From positions 1-51,673 of the IMG/VR virus record IMGVR_UViG_3300048834_001057: a stretch of DNA of 51,673 nt. One strand, given 5' to 3'. Positions 1-6,443 of the stretch are shown one piece after another (the first letter of the stretch is position 1; each line of letters starts with the position of its first letter). The position numbers and the translations under genes were made by a program. This stretch comes from a virus. The notes beneath the pieces were generated by a model. That model had not been told where the DNA came from. It saw only the letters and a program-made list of their open reading frames with translations, and ran no database searches.

Positions 1-127
1 GATAGTCCAAAACTGGTAAAAAATTAAGTTCTGAAATGTTGTACCTATGTTGTACCTAATTTGGTATAACATTTACAAAGTATTGTATTTCAACACATTA
101 TAAAGCTACTTTTGACAAGGTATTGTT
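1..127. repeat. Left copy of 127-bp direct repeat (attL or circle junction)
   Basis: Bases 1-127 are identical to 23724-23850; the copies diverge after TATTGTT (GTCATAAC here, AGCGGTAG on the right). Bases 1-19 encode the last residues (IVQNW, stop) of the nuclease gene found complete at 23251-23742, so the window opens inside a copy of that gene's 3' end. The repeat abuts the integrase gene, as expected for an attachment end. The window starts exactly where identity starts, so the true repeat may be longer or the overlap may be an assembly k-mer effect. Confidence 0.85.
37..70. promoter_or_regulatory. Tandem 11-bp repeats, probable integrase arm sites
   Basis: TGTTGTACCTA occurs twice in perfect tandem (37-47, 48-58), followed by TTTGGTATAAC (60-70), which is nearly the reverse complement of GTTATACCTAA at 243-253. 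A further TGTTGTACCTT lies at 254-264. Short repeats near the att core and beside a tyrosine recombinase gene resemble arm-type binding sites. The 37-70 block is repeated in the right copy. The function is inferred. Confidence 0.5.
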
Positions 128-131
128 GTCA
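111..131. other. Putative recombination core of the element
   Basis: TGACAA (113-118) and TTGTCA (126-131) are inverted around the 7-bp spacer GGTATTG. This is the layout of a tyrosine-recombinase core site. The two 127-bp copies diverge just inside the right arm, as expected if strand exchange takes place in the spacer. In the right copy the second arm is replaced by TTAGCG. Confidence 0.5.
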
Positions 132-234
132 TAACCTCTCACCCTTTTACTTTCTTTTACTCCTAAACCCTTGTAAAATAAGGCTTTTATCATTTTCACT
201 ATCTTAATTTGATGCATAAAAAAGTAACGAAAAG

Positions 235-266
235 CTTGTTTTGTTATACCTAATGTTGTACCTTTG
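235..266 (+). promoter_or_regulatory. Putative promoter of the integrase gene
   Basis: A TAnnTTTG -7 box (TACCTTTG, 259-266) lies 21 bp after a TTG (235-237). This fits the Bacteroidota sigma factor pattern and sits about 44 bp before the integrase ATG at 310. It overlaps a candidate arm site (254-264), so integrase may repress itself. Confidence 0.4.
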
Positions 267-309
267 TACTCTGTTGCACCGCATTGCACAACCCTGTAAA
301 ATATTAGAT

Positions 310-1527
310 ATGGCATCAATCAAATTAGTACTCCGAAATGATAAAGTAGGCAAAGATGGCGAAGCACCTTTGTACCTTAGACTTATCAAAGACCGCAAAA
401 CTAAATTCATTTCTTTAGGTGTTAGGTTAGTTCCAAATGAATGGGACGAAGATAAACAAAGAGTTAAAAAGAACCACTCAAATTCTGCAAGAATAAATGC
501 ACTACTGGCACAAAAGGTTGCAGAAGCTGAAGGACAAGTTGCAGACCTTGAAAGAAAAAAATCACAGCCATCAGCAAAGAAGTTGAAGGAAGCCATCAAA
601 GGAAAAGATGCAACCAACTTTTTTGAATACAGCTATGCAAGATGCGAAAAACAGAAAACAACATTATCACCTGCCACTTACCGGAATTACACCAAGTACA
701 TCAGTAAGTTTGAAAAATTTATGGGTACATCAGAAGTCTATTTTGAAGACATCAATGTAACCACCCTTAAAGATTTTGCAAACCATTGTTCCAAAACTTT
801 GAGCAACAATAACACTACAATTCACTACTCCTTAACCATCCTTTCCATTATGTTCAAGGATGCACAAAGAGAAGATATAATTCCTACCAGTTTGTACCCC
901 TTTGATAAGTTCAGAGTAAAGAAAGAAAAGAGCAGCCGCAACTACTTAAACAAAGAGCAATTAGCAGCACTCGAAGCATTGGAAGTTTCGCAATTAGGCA
1001 AAGCACAAATTTGTAAGGATATGTTTTTGTTTGCTGTTTATGCAGGTGGTTTACGATTTGGTGATGTAATAGAATTGCAATGGAAACATTTTTTAGCAGC
1101 CGACAATCGTATTTCTAAAGTTATCCGCAAAACAGGAAGGCAACACAGTTTTAAAATGGGAAGTGTGGCCATTGAAATACTTGATAAGTACAAAACAAAA
1201 AACAGTCAGCCCGAAGATTTTATTTTTCCAATAATGGAGTACAGCGATTTGTATTTCAAGGATAATTTTTTCAGGTCAAAAGAAACAGAACGCCACAATG
1301 CACTAACCAATTTTCACCTCAATAATTTTGGAAAGACACTCAAACTTTCGTTTTCGTTGTCCTTTCATCTTAGCCGCCATACTTTTGCCACCAGAGCATT
1401 AAACAACGGAATGAGAATAGAACACGTTTCAAAATTGATGGACCATTCTGGAATTGGAATTACACAAGTATATGCAAAAATCATCAATGAAGAATTAGAC
1501 AAAGCAGTGGATCAATATTTAGGTTAA
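310..1527 (+). CDS. Tyrosine recombinase / integrase
   Basis: Site-specific recombinase of the phage-integrase family, 405 aa from the ATG at 310. The longer frame from 241 runs through the promoter, and homologous Bacteroidota integrases typically start near MASIKLVLR. The N-terminal ~90 residues look like the Arm-DNA-binding domain, residues ~110-210 like a SAM-like core-binding domain, and the rest is the catalytic domain. Catalytic residues seen: R249 (GLRFGD), H353-x-x-R356 (HLSRH), H379 (DHSG) and nucleophile Y388 (VYAKI). The set is complete, so the enzyme should be active. It lies just inside the 127-bp repeat and is the likely agent of excision and integration of the 23.7-kb element. 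It is not an integron integrase by context, and no extra integron-specific helix was recognised. Confidence 0.95.
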   Translation: MASIKLVLRNDKVGKDGEAPLYLRLIKDRKTKFISLGVRLVPNEWDEDKQRVKKNHSNSARINALLAQKVAEAEGQVADLERKKSQPSAKKLKEAIKGKDATNFFEYSYARCEKQKTTLSPATYRNYTKYISKFEKFMGTSEVYFEDINVTTLKDFANHCSKTLSNNNTTIHYSLTILSIMFKDAQREDIIPTSLYPFDKFRVKKEKSSRNYLNKEQLAALEALEVSQLGKAQICKDMFLFAVYAGGLRFGDVIELQWKHFLAADNRISKVIRKTGRQHSFKMGSVAIEILDKYKTKNSQPEDFIFPIMEYSDLYFKDNFFRSKETERHNALTNFHLNNFGKTLKLSFSLSFHLSRHTFATRALNNGMRIEHVSKLMDHSGIGITQVYAKIINEELDKAVDQYLG

Positions 1528-1550
1528 AATCATTATTTTTCGCTTTTTAA

Positions 1551-3449
1551 ATGGCAATAATTTCAGATAATCAAATAAACGTATACATCGACAAGCTGCT
1601 TAACTTCGTTGATGGCTTGCCTATGGGCGACAATGGCAAAGAATATATCAGAGCAAAATTGTTAGTGGATTTTTTAGACACTTGGCAATTTGATGATGAA
1701 GCCAACAGCTTCACCCTTGAAGAATACCTTGCTAATACTTCAAATTCACGCTTTACAGAGGTTCAAACCACCTATGGTATAAGAAATACCACACAAATAA
1801 AAAGGTGGATAGAAGGCTTTAAAACAGCATTAAGAAAGGCAAGAGGAAAAGCATTAGAAAACCATTTAAAAGAGTTAGATAATTTACACCCAGCCCTCAA
1901 AGCTGCAAGGCTTACAAAAAACCTGGCAGGCATTACCCGAGCAGAACTATTTGAAAAACATGGCATCCAATCCATCAAAGACCCGGAATGGAACAACCAA
2001 CTTAAAGAAATTTTAGGTTCTGAAATTACCTTTTCAAAAGAGCAAGCCGACCTACTAACAAAAGCACCGAACCCACACAAACAAACACAGGCAAGTGATG
2101 ATGAAATATTGATTGTCGAAGAACTTGAAAACCGTTTGGCAATTGAAGCAGTGGAGTATAAGCGAAAGGTTGATGAACTTTGGGAAACACACAAATTTGA
2201 CCCCACTTATTTTGACAGCTTTATTTCAGGTCCATTGCTTAACGAGTTTACAAAGTCCGTTTATGAAAGAATTAAGCCATTGAATAATCAGGTTATAAAT
2301 CAGTACCTCAATTTATCCCTGCAACAATTTAAAACACATACACCACCCAAAAGACACAAGGCTTTTTTGCTCAACTATCATAATACTTATTGGTTTCCGA
2401 ATGTGATGGAGTATAAAGAAAACGAGTATGATGCAAAATATGCCACCCATGTTTGGAAACATTACAACAACCACTTTCATTTATTCAAAGAAGCATTTCA
2501 GAAAATTTATGATGATTTTAAAACAGGGTTAGGAAGCAATGCAACACCACCAGCAACAAACAAAATCAAGGATGATAATTTCAATATTTTCATAAAGGCT
2601 TTAGAATACAACTACCCTCTGGAACATGCACCGTTAAGTTATTACTATCAGTGGCGTGACAACCTTTCTTACCTCAAAAAAGAAGTGTTGAGCAATCTCA
2701 TTCACTTAGAACAGGATGCAAGAAAACCATACCTCAACCGCCTAAAGTTTGAATTGAATGAAACATTTCAGCATTGCCATACAAGCCAAGAAGAATTAAA
2801 TAACCTTTATACAAAATACGAAACCAGTGAAGAAGAATTGCTTCGTAATCGTTCATACACCAACGCTTTGCACATTGCCATAAATGATGAACCACCAAAG
2901 TTTAAAGATACATTTGAGGAAGGTTTTAACCTCGACACAGAGAACATTCAACACACCTTTTACAATTTACATTATGGCAAAATAATTCTTTCAGCACTTG
3001 ATTTTTTGAATGAACAAGCCATTGAATATGGCTTTATTCAGAAAGATGAAACACCTCCGCAACCCATCAAGAATAAGCCTTCGGCTTTATCTTTTAAATA
3101 CATCAATACAATTGGTGGCTATGAAAATATTACCGACCTATTGAAATCTTTAAAGAAAAATAATCTTGTTGATGAAAATACGACCATTGCCAATTTTAGA
3201 AGCATATTTTCAGCAAAAGAAATTCAACAAAAAATCATCTGGACAGGCAACATATCTGAGTTAGCCCATTTCATCAAAACCCTGCATAACACAGAAAAGA
3301 AGGTAGAAGATACCAAACAAAAACAATGGGATATAACTATCAATTGTTTTGATATGGCAAACGGTACAGTCTTAACAAACCAGAAATTAAAACAACAACA
3401 AACTCCAGCCAGTGCAGCCATCATTGAAAAAGCAGTCAAAATTCTCTGA
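1551..3449 (+). CDS. RteC-like mobile-element protein, function unassigned
   Basis: 632-aa, largely helical, charged protein starting 23 bp after the integrase. No enzymatic motif was recognised. The C-terminal part (about residues 510-632) contains KIIWTGNISELAHFIKTL. This resembles the W-T-G-N-x-x-x-L-x-x-x-I pattern near the C-terminus of RteC, an excision regulator of Bacteroides conjugative transposons; this is resemblance from memory, not an alignment. Location directly behind the integrase fits a regulator or accessory factor of element mobility. The N-terminal ~180 residues include a stretch resembling a helix-turn-helix (RNTTQIKRWIEG), also unproven. A terminator at 3501-3533 ends the integrase transcription unit. 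Confidence 0.6.
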   Translation: MAIISDNQINVYIDKLLNFVDGLPMGDNGKEYIRAKLLVDFLDTWQFDDEANSFTLEEYLANTSNSRFTEVQTTYGIRNTTQIKRWIEGFKTALRKARGKALENHLKELDNLHPALKAARLTKNLAGITRAELFEKHGIQSIKDPEWNNQLKEILGSEITFSKEQADLLTKAPNPHKQTQASDDEILIVEELENRLAIEAVEYKRKVDELWETHKFDPTYFDSFISGPLLNEFTKSVYERIKPLNNQVINQYLNLSLQQFKTHTPPKRHKAFLLNYHNTYWFPNVMEYKENEYDAKYATHVWKHYNNHFHLFKEAFQKIYDDFKTGLGSNATPPATNKIKDDNFNIFIKALEYNYPLEHAPLSYYYQWRDNLSYLKKEVLSNLIHLEQDARKPYLNRLKFELNETFQHCHTSQEELNNLYTKYETSEEELLRNRSYTNALHIAINDEPPKFKDTFEEGFNLDTENIQHTFYNLHYGKIILSALDFLNEQAIEYGFIQKDETPPQPIKNKPSALSFKYINTIGGYENITDLLKSLKKNNLVDENTTIANFRSIFSAKEIQQKIIWTGNISELAHFIKTLHNTEKKVEDTKQKQWDITINCFDMANGTVLTNQKLKQQQTPASAAIIEKAVKIL

Positions 3450-3454
3450 TTTGC

Positions 3455-3558
3455 ACTCTACACCTTACAATAAGTTTTAAAAAACTTTCACCCAATACCA
3501 AACGCCAGGCTTAGCAGCTTGGCGTTTTTTTTTGCATACTCTACACTCTACACCTTAC
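3455..3558. repeat. 14-bp direct repeat around the terminator
   Basis: ACTCTACACCTTAC is present at 3455-3468 and again at 3545-3558, bracketing the terminator in the intergenic space before the HTH gene. It may be a protein-binding site or a trace of local duplication. No function can be assigned. Confidence 0.6.
3501..3533 (+). terminator. Rho-independent terminator
   Basis: AACGCCA pairs with TTGGCGTT across an 11-nt loop and is followed by a run of T residues. It lies 52 bp after the stop of the 632-aa gene. Confidence 0.8.
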
Positions 3559-3649
3559 TCTAAACCCTTATCTGCAAAGGTTTTTAGCCCCTCTTTACTG
3601 CACAAATTTGCTTCATAATTCATTTATAAACATCAAAATTTAAAAAGCA

Positions 3650-3934
3650 ATGGAAGCAGTAATCCTAACAAAAGACCAGTATCAGGAATTAGTTGTGCGA
3701 ATGGACGAAATTAAGTCCGCATTAACTGAAAAACAGAAAGAACCTAAAGATGTATTTCTTGACAATCAAGATTTCCTCCAACTGATGAACATCAGTAAAC
3801 GAACCGCACAATCTTGGCGTGACGAGGGTATCATTTCATTTTCCCAAGTAGGCAGCAAAATCTACTACCGAATGAGTGATGTGCAAAAGCTATTAGACAG
3901 CAATTACAACCAAGCATTCAAAAAGAGAAAATGA
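3650..3934 (+). CDS. Helix-turn-helix excisionase-like protein
   Basis: 94-aa protein with a short N-terminal coiled region followed by a MerR/HTH_17-type domain. LMNISKRTAQSWRDEGIISF is the helix-turn-helix and QVGSKIYYRMSDVQKLL the wing, a layout common in Bacteroidota excisionases and mobile-element DNA-binding proteins. It sits 25 bp upstream of the primase/helicase gene and is probably co-transcribed with it. It could act in excision or in control of replication. The HTH domain call is firm; the excisionase role is inferred from position. Confidence 0.8.
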   Translation: MEAVILTKDQYQELVVRMDEIKSALTEKQKEPKDVFLDNQDFLQLMNISKRTAQSWRDEGIISFSQVGSKIYYRMSDVQKLLDSNYNQAFKKRK

Positions 3935-3959
3935 GTATTAACCCTGTAAAGTTTAGAAG

Positions 3960-6014
3960 ATGTCTATCACTAAAGAAGCCATATTAGCTAAAATATCAAG
4001 CTATGATATATTAAATCATTATTTACAACCCTATCACAACACAGGCAGGTTAATAAGTGGTAAGAATATTAGCAACCCATTTATAGCAGAAAAGCAACAA
4101 TCACCCAGCTTCAATATTTTTTGTGCCTTGCCTCAACATGAGTGGAGATACAAAGATTTTGCAACTGGTGATGAAGGCAGTTGTTTTGATTGCGTAATGA
4201 AACTTTTGAATGTTTCTTTTCCCGAAGCACTCGAAATTATTAACCGTGACCACTGCCTTAACTTGGAAAATGATCACAAAAAAGTTGTTCCGCCACAACG
4301 GACAGCACCGGAACAACCTAAGTCAAATTTCTCAGTCAAGAAAAGGCCATTCAGCGATGCTGAATTAACCTTTTGGAATAAGTACAACATTTCCATTGAA
4401 ACCTTGCAACGCTTCAATGTAGCAGCCTTAGAAGAATTTAGCAACATCAGTAAAGAAGGCAAACCGTACACAGTTAAGAGCAGTTCCGAAAAATTCATTT
4501 TTGCTTATGATAATGCCACTTGGTTAAAACTCTACAAACCATTAGATGAAAAACAATACAAGTTTCAGTATTTAGGTAATAAAGAGCATGGTTATATTTT
4601 TGGATGGAAGCAACTACCCGACAAAGGCGAAAAGCTATTTATTACAGGTGGTGAAAAAGATGTATTGAGTTTGGCAGCACAAGGTTTCAATGCTATTTCG
4701 CTTAACAGCGAAACCGCAACTTTAGAAAAGGCAATTGCTGATGAATTGAAACTTCGTTTCAATCACATCATTGTACTTTATGATAACGATGCAACAGGCT
4801 TAAAACAATCCGAACTTTTGGCAGTAGCACATGGCTTTAACAAAATCACATTGCCAACAATTCCGCATAATGGCAAAGACATTTCCGATTACTTCGCCTC
4901 AAGAGGCTCATTATCGGTTTTTGATGAGTTGCTTTCAGCTTCGCTTCAAGCACCTCCACCCGAAGCACTAAACCCCGATAAGGTTGTGTTTAATGCAGTA
5001 GAATTAATGGCAATGGGAAACTTAGAACCTCAATACCTAATGTCTCCAATTTTGCCACAAAAAGGCACAGCAGTTTTAGCAGGGAAACCCGATACAGGTA
5101 AAAGCCAATTTGCAAGGCAATTGTGTATTCAAGTTGCATTAGGCTTAAAATCATTCATTGATTTTGACATTAATCCTATTCACAGCCGTTCTATTTATGT
5201 GGCTACTGAAGATAATTTAGAAAACACACGTTACTTAATGAGCAGGCAGATGAATGGCTTAAATCAAGGACCAAAAGATAACCTACGGTTCATTTTTGCC
5301 GATACTATGGAGCAAGAAGAAATACTGAAAGAATTGGACAACCAACTAACAATAGCAGCAGCCGATTTAGTGGTGGTAGATAGTTTTGGCGATATTTTCA
5401 AAGGAGGCGACAGCAATAACAATATGGCAATGAGAAACACAGTAAAGACCTTTGATAAAATTGCCAAAAAACACAACTGCCTTATATTGTTTGTTCACCA
5501 CATCAACAAAGGAGCATACCGCCAAGCACCAGGGCAAGAGCATATTCAAGGTGGTGCAGGTCTTATGCAAAAAGTAAGATTAGGTATTCAGCTTTCAGAA
5601 GGCGATAATAACACAAGATATTTCACAGTGGTAAAGGGTAACTATTGCCCAAAGGAATACAAGCAAAATTCCCTTGTATTGGACTTTTCAGAGGAAACAT
5701 TTTTATTTTCAAATACTGGCAAATTAATACCTACATCAGAATTAGGAACACAACCCAATGAAGATAAAAAGGAAGAAAAGTATAGTGAGTTAGAAAGTAT
5801 TGCAGAAGAAATATTTGGAGACCAATTGGTATCATACAGCAACTTTGTGAAACGGTTTTGTGAAATAACAGGCAAAAGCATCCCGACAGCAAAAAGGGCA
5901 CACACCAACCTTAAAAAGTTAGAAATTATTGTTGAAGCAAACGGCAGCTATCGTTTAGCCAATCCAAGTAAAGATGAATTTTCAGAGGATGAAACAGACG
6001 AAAATCTCTTTTAG
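3960..6014 (+). CDS. Primase (CHC2/TOPRIM) fused to RepA-type AAA helicase
   Basis: 684-aa replication protein. Residues ~1-100 resemble a DnaG-type zinc-binding region (CFDCVMKLLNVSFPEALEII). Residues ~215-310 form a TOPRIM domain (FITGGEKDVLSLAAQGF then IIVLYDNDATG). The C-terminal ~330 residues are a RecA/RepA-like ATPase with Walker A GKPDTGKS at ~375-382 and Walker B ADLVVVDSFGD. Such primase-helicase fusions serve replication of plasmids and integrative elements. It follows the HTH gene by 25 bp. The GTATCA cluster that begins at its stop codon could be the matching origin. Together these suggest that the element can replicate after excision. Confidence 0.85.
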   Translation: MSITKEAILAKISSYDILNHYLQPYHNTGRLISGKNISNPFIAEKQQSPSFNIFCALPQHEWRYKDFATGDEGSCFDCVMKLLNVSFPEALEIINRDHCLNLENDHKKVVPPQRTAPEQPKSNFSVKKRPFSDAELTFWNKYNISIETLQRFNVAALEEFSNISKEGKPYTVKSSSEKFIFAYDNATWLKLYKPLDEKQYKFQYLGNKEHGYIFGWKQLPDKGEKLFITGGEKDVLSLAAQGFNAISLNSETATLEKAIADELKLRFNHIIVLYDNDATGLKQSELLAVAHGFNKITLPTIPHNGKDISDYFASRGSLSVFDELLSASLQAPPPEALNPDKVVFNAVELMAMGNLEPQYLMSPILPQKGTAVLAGKPDTGKSQFARQLCIQVALGLKSFIDFDINPIHSRSIYVATEDNLENTRYLMSRQMNGLNQGPKDNLRFIFADTMEQEEILKELDNQLTIAAADLVVVDSFGDIFKGGDSNNNMAMRNTVKTFDKIAKKHNCLILFVHHINKGAYRQAPGQEHIQGGAGLMQKVRLGIQLSEGDNNTRYFTVVKGNYCPKEYKQNSLVLDFSEETFLFSNTGKLIPTSELGTQPNEDKKEEKYSELESIAEEIFGDQLVSYSNFVKRFCEITGKSIPTAKRAHTNLKKLEIIVEANGSYRLANPSKDEFSEDETDENLF

Positions 6015-6071
6015 TATCAGGTATCATGGGTATCATTTGCCTAAGGGTTTTGATACTTTGATACCTGATAC
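6014..6071. repeat. GTATCA iteron-like inverted cluster, possible origin
   Basis: The perfect 13-bp inverted pair GTATCAGGTATCA (6014-6026) / TGATACCTGATAC (6059-6071) encloses a further GTATCA (6030-6035) and TGATAC (6051-6056), six hexamers in all. There is no T-run, so it is a poor terminator. A second AT-rich palindrome (GGTAAAAATATTTACC, 6077-6092) follows. Repeated short sites next to a RepA-type helicase gene suggest an origin or a regulator-binding array. Confidence 0.55.
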
Positions 6072-6121
6072 CATCTGGTAAAAATATTTACCCTTCACCA
6101 AATTGCACTTTTTTACTTTTA

Positions 6122-6146
6122 TTTGACTACTTTTGACAAGTCAAAA
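6122..6146. promoter_or_regulatory. Operator for the XRE controller
   Basis: TTTTGAC-AA-GTCAAAA (6131-6146) is a perfect palindrome, preceded by another half-site TTTGAC (6122-6127). It lies 13 bp before the XRE start codon, as in controller (C-box) operators of restriction-modification systems. CTACTTTTGACAAG here (6127-6140) is identical to 106-119 in the attachment repeat. Confidence 0.6.
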
Positions 6147-6158
6147 TTAGTTGAATAG

Positions 6159-6443
6159 ATGTCCTTCGGTGAAACCATAAGAAAACAAAGAGAAAGTAAA
6201 AATTTGCTACTTCGTCAGGCTGCTGCCTTCTTAGAAGTTGACACAGCTTTTGTAAGTAAACTCGAAAGAGGGGAACGCAACGCAAGCCGTGAGCAAGTCG
6301 TTAAATTGGCAGAATTTCTACAAACTCCAGCCGAGCCACTCATAACAATTTGGCTTGCAGATAAAATTTCAGATACAATAAACAATAGCAAGGAGGGCGA
6401 AGATGCTTTAAAACTTGTACTTAAAACCTATAAGAAGAAATGA
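6159..6443 (+). CDS. XRE-family controller protein of the defence operon
   Basis: 94-aa helix-turn-helix protein: GETIRKQRESKNLLLRQAA, then FLEVDTAFVSKLERGERNAS, which is the typical XRE recognition helix and the usual glutamate/arginine signature. It is the size and type of a restriction-modification C protein. Its stop overlaps the start of the SNF2 gene by 4 bp (ATGA), so it is the first gene of the operon. It probably regulates transcription from the palindromic operator at 6122-6146. The family call is firm; the controller role is inferred. Confidence 0.9.
   Translation: MSFGETIRKQRESKNLLLRQAAAFLEVDTAFVSKLERGERNASREQVVKLAEFLQTPAEPLITIWLADKISDTINNSKEGEDALKLVLKTYKKK

Noticed and set aside
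37-58. CRISPR-like tandem repeat
   Set aside because: Only two 11-bp copies directly abutting, with no spacers, and no cas genes anywhere in the window.
1-127. tRNA gene as attachment target
   Set aside because: The repeat has no tRNA-like arms or T-loop sequence, and begins within a protein gene end.
241-309. Longer integrase start at 241
   Set aside because: It would cover the promoter box and an arm-type repeat. The family start MASIKLVLR lies at 310.
310-1527. Integron integrase responsible for the cassettes
   Set aside because: The recombinase has the Arm-DNA-binding N-terminus of ICE/phage integrases and sits inside the element. Its core site is a simple inverted repeat, not an attI.
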